This document shows, in pieces, positions 56,418-64,000 of a DNA stretch of 64,000 nucleotides (positions are counted from its first letter, which is position 1; every line of letters starts with the position of its first letter). A program made the translations under genes and the position numbers. Source of the stretch: Haliscomenobacter sp. (GTDB taxonomy: Bacteria; Bacteroidota; Bacteroidia; Chitinophagales; Saprospiraceae); the NCBI GenBank assembly GCA_016713275.1, contig JADJPL010000001.1, positions 842,677 to 906,676 of the forward strand. Reading direction: 5' to 3'. The notes beneath the pieces were generated by a model. It saw nothing but the letters and a program-made list of their open reading frames with translations. It did no database searches and had not been told where the DNA came from.

Positions 56418-57023
56418 ATGTCTAAACCCAGCACATCCATTAATCAACTGCACTTGGCAGAGGCCCGTTGGTTCGCCGTGTATACGGGGTTCAAACGGGA
56501 GAAACTGGTGCGTCAACGGCTGCAAACCAGAGGGATCGAGTCGTATCTGCCGCTGCAACGGCAGACGAGGTACTACACCCGAAAGATCCGCCATGTTGAC
56601 CTGCCGTTAATATCGTGTTACGTTTTTGTAAAAATTGTGCGTAAAGAGTATGTTCCTGTTTTGGAAGACCCGGATGTTTTGTATTTTGTCAAACAGCGGT
56701 CCGACCTGATCGCGATTCCCGAAAGGGAAATCGATATTCTGAAAGCAGTCACTGGCGAGCACATCGAAGTAGAAGTGACGCCGATCGCCGGAAGCCCAAT
56801 TCCTGGCGATGAGGTCGAAATCATTAAAGGCAGGCTGTATGGCCTTAAGGGCTTGTTGATCGAACAACAAAACAACCGGAAAGTCGTGATCGAATTGGAA
56901 CAGCTCGGTCTGGCACTCCGCCTCCAACTCCCGGTGGACCACGTCCGGCCTACCGGAAATAAGAAAAACGTTCCGGGGCCGTCTTCCCGGCTGGAGCGAA
57001 GAGGGTTTTTAGACCGGTTTTAG
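56418..57023 (+). CDS. UpxY/NusG-family transcription antiterminator
   Basis: A NusG paralogue that in Bacteroidota lets polymerase read through long polysaccharide operons. The 201-residue protein has an NGN domain (ARWFAVYTGFKREKLVRQRLQTRGIESYLPLQ in pieces, then VDLPLISCYVFVKI) and a KOW domain (PGDEVEIIKGRLYGLKGLLIEQ, slightly broken here). It ends in a basic tail. The ATG at 56418 gives the normal NGN start; longer frames only translate repeats. It precedes the epimerase, phosphatase and export genes, its expected targets. Confidence 0.9.
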   Translation: MSKPSTSINQLHLAEARWFAVYTGFKREKLVRQRLQTRGIESYLPLQRQTRYYTRKIRHVDLPLISCYVFVKIVRKEYVPVLEDPDVLYFVKQRSDLIAIPEREIDILKAVTGEHIEVEVTPIAGSPIPGDEVEIIKGRLYGLKGLLIEQQNNRKVVIELEQLGLALRLQLPVDHVRPTGNKKNVPGPSSRLERRGFLDRF

Positions 57024-57389
57024 TGGTTAGTGGTTGGTGGTTAGGGCAATGCCCTGTCCCCCTTTGGAGGGGGCCGGGGGGAGGATAGGCAAAGAACGGC
57101 AGGTTGAGACGTTAGGGCGTTTAGGCGTTAGGTTGAGGGGGTTTAGACGAATAGATTTTTTGAGCGACTATTTATATACTTTTGACTGATTTAGAGATAA
57201 GTATATTTTTTTCCGAAAAGCCCCTGCGACTTTTCGTCGGCGAAGCCGTTTTTAAAAGTTGCGAGGTTACGGAGTTGCGGCGTTGCGAGGTTACGGAGTT
57301 ACTTTGCCGTTAATTACTTCGCAACCCCGCAACTTCGCAACTTCGCAACTTCGCAACTTCGCAACTTCGCAACTTCGTAGCTTCCAACC
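57024..57389 (+). repeat. Repeat-filled gap before the epimerase gene
   Basis: In order: GTGGTTA units (57022-57045), a CCCCCTTTGGAGGGGG box (57058-57076), TTAGGCG units (57112-57135), a short AT-rich piece with a TACTTTTG box at 57176-57183, GAGGTTAC/GAGTTGCG units (57255-57302), then C-rich CGCAACTT units (57323-57382) up to the ATG at 57390. The last two sets are complementary. Confidence 0.85.
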
Positions 57390-58445
57390 ATGAAAATACT
57401 AATCACCGGCGCGGCCGGATTCATCGGATTCCATCTGGCTAAGCGGCTTATCGACGACGGGCACGACGTGCTTGGGCTCGACAGCATCAACGATTACTAC
57501 GACGTGCGCCTGAAGTACGGGCGGCTGGCCGAGCTGGGCGTCGAGCAGAAAGCCATTCAATATGGATGGGTGGAACAAAGCGAAACCGAGCGCAACTTCC
57601 GGTTCATCCAGCTCAAGCTGGAGGATCGGGTAGCGCTCGACGAGTTGTTTCAAAATGAACAGGTAGAGGTGGTCGTCAATCTGGCCGCACAGGCGGGGGT
57701 GCGCTACAGCCTGATCAACCCCTACGCCTATCTCGACAGCAACCTCACGGGCTTTCTCAACTTGCTGGAATGCGCGCGGCATAGCCGCCACCTGCGCCAC
57801 TTCGTGTACGCGTCGAGCTCCAGTGTGTACGGGCTAAACGAGGCCATGCCCTTTTCTACCGGCGACAACGTCGACCACCCGGTGTCGCTGTACGCCGCAA
57901 CCAAAAAGAGCAACGAACTGATGGCCCACACCTACAGCCATCTGTTTAAAATGCCCACCACCGGCCTTCGCTTTTTCACCGTCTACGGCCCCTGGGGCCG
58001 CCCCGATATGGCCTTGTTCCTCTTTACCAAAGCCATCCTCGCCGGAGAACCCATCAAAGTGTTCAACCACGGCAAAATGCAGCGCGATTTTACCTATATC
58101 GACGATATCGTGGAGGGCATAACCCGCATTATCGCTCAGCCTCCTTCCGGCAACGACCAATGGAGCGGCCTCCATCCCGACCCCGCCTCCTCCCCGGCGC
58201 CCTACCGCGTATACAACATCGGCAATAACCAGCCCGTCGAACTCCTCGAGTTCATCGGCGCCATCGAAAAAGCCCTCGGCAAAACAGCCGTCAAGGAACT
58301 CCTCCCTATCCAACCCGGCGACGTGCCCGCCACCTACGCCAACGTCGCCGACCTACAACGCGATTTCGGCTGGAAACCCAGCACCGATATCGGGACGGGG
58401 ATTGGGAAGTTTGTGGAGTGGTATAAAGGGTTTTTTGGTGGGTGA
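57390..58445 (+). CDS. NAD-dependent UDP-glucuronate 4-epimerase-like protein
   Basis: An extended short-chain dehydrogenase/reductase converting UDP-glucuronate to UDP-galacturonate or a related sugar. The 351 residues show ITGAAGFIGFHLAKRLIDDGH, NLAAQAGVRYSLINPYAY, YASSSSVYG, the YxxxK pair in SLYAATKKSNELMAH, and RFFTVYGPWGRPDMALFLFT, the pattern of the uronate epimerases. The preceding array and its own array downstream isolate it between repeats. Confidence 0.9.
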   Translation: MKILITGAAGFIGFHLAKRLIDDGHDVLGLDSINDYYDVRLKYGRLAELGVEQKAIQYGWVEQSETERNFRFIQLKLEDRVALDELFQNEQVEVVVNLAAQAGVRYSLINPYAYLDSNLTGFLNLLECARHSRHLRHFVYASSSSVYGLNEAMPFSTGDNVDHPVSLYAATKKSNELMAHTYSHLFKMPTTGLRFFTVYGPWGRPDMALFLFTKAILAGEPIKVFNHGKMQRDFTYIDDIVEGITRIIAQPPSGNDQWSGLHPDPASSPAPYRVYNIGNNQPVELLEFIGAIEKALGKTAVKELLPIQPGDVPATYANVADLQRDFGWKPSTDIGTGIGKFVEWYKGFFGG

Positions 58446-58595
58446 GTAGAGACGCAATGCATTGCGTCTCGGGTGGGTGAGTGAAAATGTAGAGACACAA
58501 TGTATTGCGTCTGTACGGTCCCCTGGCGGTGCGACGGATTCAGCCATAGGGGACTGGCCTCCCCCCAACCCCCACTGTGTGTTTTTTTCAACGAG
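58446..58595 (+). repeat. Hairpin module after the epimerase gene
   Basis: GGGTGAGT units, then AGACGCAATGCATTGCGTCT (perfect hairpin, 58450-58469) and a second AGACACAATGTATTGCGTCT. Next come the inverted pair GTCCCCTGGCGGTGC region and the left end of a G/C-rich box (GGCCTCCCCCCAACCCCC at about 58557). The box then degenerates into the C-rich tract. Confidence 0.8.
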
Positions 58596-58872
<277 letters not shown>

Positions 58873-59080
58873 ACACTCCGAAGGAGGGGGGAGTAGCCGG
58901 CCTCTGAAATTTGAAACCTACCCCCTGCATAGCTCCCCCTCCTTTGGAGGGGGTTGGGGGGAGGCCTAACGATGCCCGAATGATCTCCTCAAGGTTTACC
59001 AAATTAAAGGATAGTCAGAATACATCCCCCTTAACCACCAGAGACGCAAAACATTGCGTCTCTACCCCCTAACCACCAAC
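58873..59080 (+). repeat. Right half of the G/C-rich box and C-rich array before the CpsB-type gene
   Basis: CTCCGAAGGAGGGGGG, a 45-base core (GCCTCTGAAA, ATAGCTCCCC), CTCCTTTGGAGGGGGTTGGGGGGAGGCC, then the trailing CTAACGATGCCCG and AAAGGATAGTCAGAA. A hairpin AGACGCAAAACATTGCGTCT and CTAACCACCAACCACT end just before the phosphatase gene. Confidence 0.8.
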
Positions 59081-59084
59081 CACT

Positions 59085-59801
59085 ACGTTTCTTTTCCAAA
59101 AAACCCCCAAATACCCCTCCTATTCCGTCCTGGGCCGGGACTTCCACTCCCATTTGCTGCCCGGCATCGACGATGGCGCGAAGACCATGGAGGACAGCCT
59201 GTCGCTCATCCGGCAGCTGCGGGAATTGGGGTTTGAACGGCTGATCACGACGCCCCACATCAATTCAGAATACTACCCGAATACCCGGGAAATCATACTG
59301 GGCAAGCTCGAAGAGGTGCGCGCCGCGCTGCGGGAACACGACATCCCCGTGGAGCTCCACGCCGCCGCCGAGTATTACCTCGACGACCACTTCGAAGCCC
59401 TCCTCGCCTCCGGCGAGCCCCTGCTTACCCTCTGGGATAATTACGTACTGGTGGAGATGTCGTTCTTCGGCGCGCCACCCAAACTGGAAGACTACATCTT
59501 CCGCCTGCGCACCAAAGGCTATGCCCCCATCCTGGCCCACCCGGAACGCTACGGCTTCCTGCACCAGGATTTCGGCAAGTACCAGCGCCTCAAAGACCTC
59601 GGCTGCCGCTTCCAACTCAATATCCTCTCCCTGAGCGGATATTACGACCGCCCCATCCAGCAAGCCGCCGAAAAGCTCGTCCGCCTCGGTATGGCCGACT
59701 ACCTCTGCACCGACCTCCACCATCAGCGGCACCTCGACTGCCTGAAGGAAGCGCTGGAAAGTAAGGAGGTGAGGAAAGCGATGGGGAAGGTGATTGGGTA
59801 G
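59085..59801 (+). CDS. CpsB/YwqE-type tyrosine phosphatase, start codon lost
   Basis: A PHP-fold manganese phosphatase of about 238 residues that regulates capsule chain length through the tyrosine kinase. Metal motifs are HSHLLPGIDDGAKT (HxH), TTPH, the EYYLDDHF region, LAHPERY and TDLHH. Without an upstream ATG the frame begins after a stop at 59070 inside the C-rich repeat and reads TFLFQKTPKYPSYSVLGRDFHSH. The expected ATGTTT start appears as ACGTTT at 59085. The first ordinary start (a non-ATG codon near 59154) would remove the HSH metal ligands. Either the start mutated when the repeat expanded or one base is miscalled. Confidence 0.8.
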   Translation, partial: TFLFQKTPKYPSYSVLGRDFHSHLLPGIDDGAKTMEDSLSLIRQLRELGFERLITTPHINSEYYPNTREIILGKLEEVRAALREHDIPVELHAAAEYYLDDHFEALLASGEPLLTLWDNYVLVEMSFFGAPPKLEDYIFRLRTKGYAPILAHPERYGFLHQDFGKYQRLKDLGCRFQLNILSLSGYYDRPIQQAAEKLVRLGMADYLCTDLHHQRHLDCLKEALESKEVRKAMGKVIG

Positions 59802-60121
59802 AGACGCAATGTTTTGCGTCTCAGGTGGTTGGTGGTTGGTGAAAATGTAGAGACGCAATGTTTTGCGTCTGCACCGTCCCCTGGCGGTGCGATAGTTTCC
59901 GGCATTGTCGCCGGGCCTCCCCCCCAACCCCCCTCCGAAGGAGGGGGGAGTAGTTTAAGCCTCTGAAACGGGAAACCTACCCACTGCATAGCTCCCCCTC
60001 CTTTGGAGGGGGTTGGGGGGAGGCCCAACGATGCCCGATTATCTTCTCAAGATTGACCGAATGAAAGGATAGTAATAATACGCCCCCTAACCACCAACCA
60101 CCACCAACCAACCACTAAAAA
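59802..60121 (+). repeat. Complete hairpin module with G/C-rich box
   Basis: In order: AGACGCAATGTTTTGCGTCT twice (59803, 59850), GGTGGTTGGTGG, the hairpin GCACCGTCCCCTGGCGGTGC (59872-59891), and a 114 bp box (59913-60026) with near-perfect inverted ends GGGCCTCCCCCCAACCCCC. The trailer CAACGATGCCCG and AAAGGATAGTAATAATA follow, then C-rich CCAACCACC up to the ATG at 60122. It is the best-preserved module in the window. Confidence 0.85.
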
Positions 60122-60907
60122 ATGCGCTACCCAATCCTGTTCTTCCCTTTGCTTCTGGCGGGCGTCGGTTGCGTCAGCCATGAGCAGCTCGTCAACTTTA
60201 ATCAGGGGCCGGAATTTCCGGCGGCGGGGCAGGCGATCGCGCCGGTCCCCGAACCGCTGATCCAGCCCTTCGACGCCCTCGCGCTGTCGATCAACGCCCT
60301 CGACGCGGAAGCGGTGGCGCCTTTCAACCTGCCCGCGACCAACCCAACCGGCGCCTTGGCGCCGACTGGCTCCGGACCCGCCCAAGCGGGCGCCAACTAC
60401 CAGGTCGACGCGCAAGGGAACATCGAATTGCCCCTCGTGGGGACCTTCCGTATCGGCGGACTTACCGTGGCTCAGGCCCGCGACAGCATCGCCGCCGTCC
60501 TGACGCGGTACGTGAAAAACCCATTCATCACCCTGCGCCGATTCGCGCAGTTCCGCTTTACAGTGCTCGGGGAAGTCAAAACCCCTACCACCTTTACCCT
60601 CACCGAAGACCGCGTCACCGTCCTGCAAGCCATCGGTATGGCCGGCGACCTGACCAACTACGGCGACCGCGAACACATCCTCGTCGTCCGCGAACAGAAC
60701 GGACAACGCCTCTACGGCCACGTCAACCTCCGCGACCGCAACGTGTTTCAGTCGCCCTTCTTCTACCTCCAGCGCGACGACGTCCTCTACGTCCAACCGC
60801 TTAAACAAAAAGTTGCCACGGTAGCCGATCAAACCACCCGCATCTTGCCCTGGATCTCCGCCGGGACCGTCTTCCTCAACCTGGTGATTATTTTGTCGAG
60901 GAGGTGA
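60122..60907 (+). CDS. Polysaccharide export lipoprotein, Wza family
   Basis: An outer-membrane export channel component. The 261-residue product has a lipobox (LLLAGVGC, cysteine near 17). The polysaccharide-export (PES) region contains YQVDAQGNIELPLVGTFRIGGLTVAQA. One SLBB-like domain follows (FRFTVLGEVKTPTTFTLTEDRVTVLQAIGMAGDLTNYG, in pieces). A C-terminal hydrophobic stretch (ISAGTVFLNLVIIL) ends the protein. The N-terminal Ala/Pro-rich insert at residues 30-95 is unusual. The partner tyrosine kinase (Wzc) is not in the window. Confidence 0.9.
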   Translation: MRYPILFFPLLLAGVGCVSHEQLVNFNQGPEFPAAGQAIAPVPEPLIQPFDALALSINALDAEAVAPFNLPATNPTGALAPTGSGPAQAGANYQVDAQGNIELPLVGTFRIGGLTVAQARDSIAAVLTRYVKNPFITLRRFAQFRFTVLGEVKTPTTFTLTEDRVTVLQAIGMAGDLTNYGDREHILVVREQNGQRLYGHVNLRDRNVFQSPFFYLQRDDVLYVQPLKQKVATVADQTTRILPWISAGTVFLNLVIILSRR

Positions 60908-60956
60908 TGGTGGTGGTTGGTGGTTGGTGGTTGGTGGTGGTTAGTGACCCCCATTG
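60908..60956 (+). repeat. GGTGGTT array after the wza-like gene
   Basis: GGTGGTTGGTGG units follow the stop codon (the GGTGATGG start also fits). G-rich on the sense strand. Confidence 0.8.
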
Positions 60957-60984
60957 CCCCTTACGTTCTTTTTTCCGAACTTTG
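60954..60984 (+). promoter_or_regulatory. Possible promoter before the Uma2 gene
   Basis: TTG at 60954-60956, a 20-base gap, then GAACTTTG at 60977-60984, one base from TAnnTTTG. The ATG follows 18 bases later. Confidence 0.35.
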
Positions 60985-61002
60985 CAGCTAAACACCCAAC
61001 GC

Positions 61003-61599
61003 ATGATTACCGATTTCGAGCAGCTGGATTTGGGAAAAAGGTATACGTACGCCGATTATTTGACCTGGCAGTTTGCCGAGCGGGTGGAGTTGCTTCGGGG
61101 TTGGATCGTCAAGATGTCTCCGGCGCCGAACCTGCGGCATCAGCGGATTTCAGGCTATGTTTTCAGAAGGATTGGCGCTTTCCTGGAGGAAAAGCCTTGC
61201 GAGGTTTTTTCCGCTCCCTTCGACGTGCGCCTGCCTTTGCCCCCGCACCGGGTGAAAGGCGATAAAGTAGACACCGTCGTGCAGCCGGATATCGTCGTGG
61301 TCTGCGACCCGGCCAAACTCGACGAACAGGGTTGCATCGGCGCGCCGGATATTGTCGTGGAGATTCTTTCCCCGGGCAACACGCGCCGCGAAATGAAAGA
61401 TAAACTGGAACTCTACCAAACCGCCGGCGTGCCGGAATACTGGATCGTAGATCCCGACCACGAATTCATCCTCGTATTTACCCCCAACGAAACCGGCCAA
61501 TACACCGGTAGCCTGCCCTACACCGAAGGCAGCGAACTCACCAGCCCCGCCCTGCCCGGCTTTCGCCTGGACGTCGGGAAGGTGTTTGAAGGGAGGTAG
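61003..61599 (+). CDS. Uma2 family (DUF820) endonuclease-like protein
   Basis: A 198-residue PD-(D/E)xK protein of the Uma2 group, with unknown biological role. The core is visible: RYTYADYLTWQFAERVELLRGWIVKMSPAP (in pieces), VVQPDIVVVCDPAKL, PDIVVEILSPGNTRREMKDKLELYQTAGVPEYWIVDPD (in pieces), where the PD and E-I-L residues belong to the nuclease site. The ATG at 61003 follows a TTG-N20-GAACTTTG promoter-like pair. Flanked by repeats on both sides; the gene looks like a later insertion behind the polysaccharide genes. Confidence 0.88.
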   Translation: MITDFEQLDLGKRYTYADYLTWQFAERVELLRGWIVKMSPAPNLRHQRISGYVFRRIGAFLEEKPCEVFSAPFDVRLPLPPHRVKGDKVDTVVQPDIVVVCDPAKLDEQGCIGAPDIVVEILSPGNTRREMKDKLELYQTAGVPEYWIVDPDHEFILVFTPNETGQYTGSLPYTEGSELTSPALPGFRLDVGKVFEGR

Positions 61600-62145
61600 A
61601 AAAAGTTTAGGCGTTTAGGCGTTTAGGCGTTAGGGCGTTAGGGCGTTGAGGGGTAGCGATTGGATTAAAACCAACTGGCGCGAGGCCCCTGCCTCGTGCC
61701 CTGTACCTCCCCGAGGCTCCAGCCTCGGTTACCCTTTTGGCGGTTGGGCGTTGCTTCATCGTCTGAATCACGGATTACACGGATAAATCGCATAGATACC
61801 CTACGCCTTACGCCTTTTTCGTCTGAACTGTGATTCATGTGATTAATGGATTTCTTTGATTTTTTAGAGAACGCCCCCAACCCCGGCGGGGTGTCATGAT
61901 AGCAACTTCGCTACCCCAAATGGTCTGAACACGATTTACAAGATTAAAGGATGGCCAGGATAGGGGTTGGTGGTTAGTGCATTAGTGGTTAGTGGTTAGT
62001 GGTTGATTTTAAAAGCAATGCACTGTCCCCCTTCGGAGGGGGCCGGGGGAGGCCCAACGATGCCCGGATTACACAGATCAATATCATAGATACCACTACC
62101 CCTCACCACCAGAGACGCAAAACATGGCGTCTCTACCCACTCACC
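61600..62145 (+). repeat. Repeat-rich gap after the Uma2 gene
   Basis: Contents in order: TTTAGGCG units (61606-61652); hairpins CGAGGC/GCCTCG and CCGAGGCT/AGCCTCGG; a segment from GGTTACCCTTTTGGCGG to CGTCTGAATCACGGATTACACGG that recurs at 62668-62735; GTGGTTAG units (61963-61999); a half box TCCCCCTTCGGAGGGGGCC (62028); the trailer CAACGATGCCCGGATTACACAGA; and the hairpin AGACGCAAAACATGGCGTCT before the next ATG. No gene seen. Confidence 0.75.
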
Positions 62146-62397
62146 ATGAAAAACGAAGAAGAAAAACCGCTGCGCGAATCCCACCTCCGGTCGGTGCTGA
62201 AAGGCATCACCTGGCGGATTTTGGGTACGCTGGATACCATGGTGATTTCTTATCTGATTACGGGAAGTGTTAAGTGGGCGGTGTCGATTGGCGGGGTTGA
62301 GGTGTTTACCAAAATCCTGCTGTATTATGTTCACGAGCGGGTCTGGCAGTTCGTGCCCAGGGGGGCGGTGAGGAAGTGGTTTGGTGGTAGTTATTAG
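62146..62397 (+). CDS. DUF2061 small membrane protein
   Basis: An 83-residue protein with two hydrophobic helices and the DUF2061 pattern: HLRSVLKGITWRILGTLDTM, ISYLITGSVKWAVSIGGVEVFTKILLYYVHERVW. In Bacteroidota such genes are often near sulfate-assimilation genes, but here it stands alone in repeats. Function unknown. The ATG follows directly on a C-rich CTCACC sequence. Confidence 0.85.
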   Translation: MKNEEEKPLRESHLRSVLKGITWRILGTLDTMVISYLITGSVKWAVSIGGVEVFTKILLYYVHERVWQFVPRGAVRKWFGGSY

Positions 62398-62845
62398 TGG
62401 TTGGTGGTTGGTGGTTGGTGGTTGAGTGGTTAGTGAATATGTAGAGACGCAATGCTTTGCGTCTGCACTGTCCCCTGGCAGTGCGATAGTTTCCGGCATG
62501 AGGGCCGGGCCTCCCCCCCAACCCCCCTCCAAGGAGGGGGGAGTAGCCGGCCTCTGAAACAGGAAACCTACCCTGTTCGCCGTCCCGCCATAAGCGGGAT
62601 CAGATTCCGTGCGGAACTATCCGCCGGTCCCCTGACCGGCGTTCAACCTGGGGCGAGGCCCCTGCCTCGGTTACCCTTTTGACGGTTGGGCATTGCTTCA
62701 TCGTCTGAATCACAGATTACACGGATTACACAGAAAAATCGCCTAGATACCCCCAACCCCCAACACCCACTAACCACCCCCCCCTTGCCCCCTACTTTTA
62801 TTCTCTTTAACTTTGCATCAAAAGAAATTACGTTAGGTGCTTATT
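62398..62845 (+). repeat. Repeat-rich gap before the DUF433 gene
   Basis: GGTTGGTGG units (62398-62437), the AGACGCAATGCTTTGCGTCT hairpin, the GCACTGTCCCCTGGCAGTGC hairpin, a left box half GGCCTCCCCCCCAACCCCCC (62507) without its right half, then the reverse copy of the 41.56 kb composite (62574-62640). The CGAGGC and GATTACACGG segment follows, then C-rich CCAACCCCCAACACC. Confidence 0.8.
62785..62815 (+). promoter_or_regulatory. Promoter before the DUF433 antitoxin gene
   Basis: TTG at 62785-62787, 20 bases, then TAACTTTG at 62808-62815, a full match to the Bacteroidota TTG/TAnnTTTG arrangement. The start codon is 30 bases downstream. Confidence 0.5.
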
Positions 62846-63091
62846 ATGGATAAGGAGATGGTGTTGAAACGTATTACGATAGACTCGTCCATTTGTGGGG
62901 GTAAGCCGGTTATCCGGGGCATGCGTATCCGCGTTACCGACGTGCTCGAGCTGATGGCAGCCGGCCTCTCCACGGAACAGATTGTAGAAGAACTTCCCGA
63001 CTTGGAGCCAGATGATGTGCAAGCATGTCTACTATACGTTATCCAGCGATTTGATCATCCTGTGGTCATTACATCTTCCTCGGCGGCGTAA
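62846..63091 (+). CDS. DUF433 antitoxin
   Basis: An 81-residue HTH-type antitoxin: GGKPVIRGMRIRVTDVLELMAAGLSTEQIVEELPDLEPDDVQACLLY is almost a consensus DUF433 (given in pieces: GKPVIRGMRI, VLELMAAG, DLEPDDV). It usually neutralises a DUF5615 (PIN-like) toxin encoded next. The stop TAA shares a base with the toxin ATG, showing coupled translation. An in-frame GTG at 62837 is less likely than the ATG at 62846. The toxin gene is truncated, so the antitoxin is probably an orphan now. Confidence 0.88.
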   Translation: MDKEMVLKRITIDSSICGGKPVIRGMRIRVTDVLELMAAGLSTEQIVEELPDLEPDDVQACLLYVIQRFDHPVVITSSSAA

Positions 63092-63173
63092 TGATTTGGC
63101 TGGACGCGCAACTTTCGCTGGCATTGGCGCCCTGGATAGAACAGACGTTTGGCATCCCTTGCCAGGCCCTCGG
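63091..63173 (+). pseudogene. Truncated DUF5615 PIN-like toxin
   Basis: MIWLDAQLSLALAPWIEQTFGIPCQAL is the start of a DUF5615 toxin (a first aspartate in WLDAQLS). After about 27 residues the sequence becomes a repeat-box end (GGGGGGAGGCCCAACGATG). The repeat happens to keep the frame open through to the MntA gene, so a naive call gives a 159-residue chimera. The remaining active-site acids are lost. Confidence 0.8.
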
Positions 63174-63270
63174 GGGGAGGCCCAACGATGCCCGGATTAC
63201 ACAGATCAATATCTTAGATAACACCCACAACCCACTAACCACCCACCCCCCTTTTATTAAAACAGCATGT
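63174..63270 (+). repeat. Box end and C-rich array that truncate the toxin
   Basis: GGGGGGAGGCCCAACGATGCCCGGATTACACAGATCAA (in pieces) matches the trailer seen at 62047-62085. It is followed by AACCCACTAACCACC directly before the MntA gene. Confidence 0.8.
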
Positions 63271-63570
63271 ATGACTAGCCAAGAGAACATACTTTCCTTT
63301 TTGAGGCAGCAAAAAAAACGCTTTTTTGAAGAATACCGGCTGGTCAAACTTGGCCTTTTCGGGTCTTTTGCCCGGGGAGATGAAACGGAGGCCAGCGATA
63401 TTGATCTGATCGTTGAATTTGCACCGGGTACGGAGGACCTGTTCGGGAAAAAACAGCAGCTCCGGGAAATTGTAGAACAACAGTTCGATCGCCCGGTAGA
63501 CGTTTGTAGGGAAAAATACATTAAGCCCTATTTCCGGGCACAAATTCTTCAATCGGCCATTTTTGTCTGA
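63271..63570 (+). CDS. MntA-type minimal nucleotidyltransferase antitoxin
   Basis: A 99-residue MNT protein with the nucleotidyltransferase motif GLFGSFARGDETEASDIDLIVEF (G-S-x10-D-x-D, broken by description). In MntA-HepT pairs it inactivates the HEPN toxin by adding AMP. It overlaps the hepT gene by 8 bases. A longer in-frame reading upstream is only repeat and toxin fragment; the ATG at 63271 is the natural start. Confidence 0.9.
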   Translation: MTSQENILSFLRQQKKRFFEEYRLVKLGLFGSFARGDETEASDIDLIVEFAPGTEDLFGKKQQLREIVEQQFDRPVDVCREKYIKPYFRAQILQSAIFV

Positions 63571-63904
63571 AAAAGATAAGGCGAACCTGCTTGCTATACA
63601 GGAGGCCTGCAAAAAAATCCGGCAGTTCGTTGAGCATGTCTTCGATGCCGATGCTTTCTTTGCCGATCAAAAAACATTCGACGCGGTATTGATGAACTTC
63701 GTCCTCATCGGTGAATCCGTTTCCCGGTTATCAGAAGCATTCAAAGCAAAGGAAGATCAAATAGCCTGGACCAAAATCAAAGGCTTTCGGAATATTGTTG
63801 CACACGATTATTTTGGCGTAGATGCAGAAGAAGTATGGCAGATCATACAACACCATATTCCAGACCTTGAAAATCAGATCAACAGGATTATAACCTCCGG
63901 TTAA
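63563..63904 (+). CDS. HepT-type HEPN toxin
   Basis: A 113-residue all-helical HEPN protein. The RNase motif R-x4-H is in GFRNIVAHDYF near residue 75-80, followed by the tyrosine that is the AMPylation site in this family. LMNFVLIGESVSRLSEAF is the conserved second helix. The start is a TTG at 63563 overlapping mntA, typical of the tightly coupled pair. The pair is complete and likely active. Confidence 0.9.
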   Translation: MSEKDKANLLAIQEACKKIRQFVEHVFDADAFFADQKTFDAVLMNFVLIGESVSRLSEAFKAKEDQIAWTKIKGFRNIVAHDYFGVDAEEVWQIIQHHIPDLENQINRIITSG

Positions 63905-64000
63905 GATTCAACCTGGGGCGAAGCTCCTGCCCGCAGCGTCAGGGGCTGGTGGTTGGTGGTTAGTGGTTAAGTGGTTGATTTTAAAAGCAATGCACTGTCC
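63905..64000 (+). repeat. Repeat sequence after hepT to the window edge
   Basis: TTCAACCTGGGGCGAAGC repeats the segment at 62643, followed by GGTTGGTGG and GTGGTTAAGTGG units and the start of another box (GCAATGCACTGTCC). It is cut by the window end. Confidence 0.75.

Noticed and set aside
63091..63570. Single 159-residue fusion protein
   Set aside because: The middle is a dispersed repeat; the ends belong to unrelated DUF5615 and MNT families, and MntA has its own ATG at 63271.

Overview
The window looks like a moderately GC-rich chromosome segment of a Bacteroidota bacterium, most likely of the Saprospiraceae/Lewinella type. The lineage rests on the fused MurF-alanine racemase, a CarboxypepD/TonB-dependent receptor paired with a PorV-like protein, a type IX secretion (T9SS) sorting domain, three consecutive parvulin-type isomerases, an UpxY/NusG-like antiterminator in a polysaccharide locus, and TAnnTTTG-type promoter boxes. 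The exact genus is inference.

Layout. 0.2-9.2 kb: ruvA (minus), then purD, murF-alr and three envelope peptidyl-prolyl isomerase genes (plus). 9.3-15.6 kb: a MazF-type toxin-antitoxin pair, a small membrane protein, an OPT and a POT peptide transporter, and a T9SS-exported protein (all minus). 15.9-22.7 kb: metH diverging from cysC-cysD-cysN, i.e. methionine synthesis and sulfate activation. 23-30.7 kb: alpha-glucan phosphorylase, a frameshifted outer-membrane protein, two unrecognised exported proteins and kdsD (minus). 31-43 kb: recQ, aroQ, then a trio of TonB-dependent receptor (frameshifted), a 1327-residue secreted protein and a PorV-family barrel. 43-47.4 kb: greA, a frameshifted HIT protein, ruvC, a flippase-like membrane protein, and DUF3108 and DUF4230 proteins. 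47.8-61 kb: a polysaccharide locus (DegT-like protein, split manC, decayed HTH-nucleotidyltransferase regulator, L-2-hydroxyglutarate oxidase, aminotransferase, nucleotide-sugar dehydrogenase, UpxY, epimerase, CpsB-type phosphatase, Wza-like lipoprotein). 61-64 kb: Uma2 nuclease, DUF2061 protein, a truncated DUF433/DUF5615 toxin-antitoxin pair and a MntA-HepT pair, all set in repeats.

The most unusual content is the repeats. From about 41 kb onward nearly every intergenic gap holds short-unit (7-9 bp) tandem repeats. They follow a polarity rule: G-rich units lie just after stop codons, and C-rich complements lie just before start codons. A second system is a family of boxes with palindromic G/C-rich ends. 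One copy carries a DUF559 (Vsr-like) endonuclease gene, and several neighbouring short copies keep both ends of that gene but lack its core, the relationship an autonomous element has to its MITE-like derivatives. This array sits inside manC and splits it. Repeats have also truncated a toxin gene and supply the C-terminal tail of the L-2-hydroxyglutarate oxidase.

The window also has several single-base frameshifts, at least two in homopolymers, and an implausible C-rich tract at 58.6-58.9 kb. Some broken genes may therefore be consensus errors rather than biology. Each case is marked.
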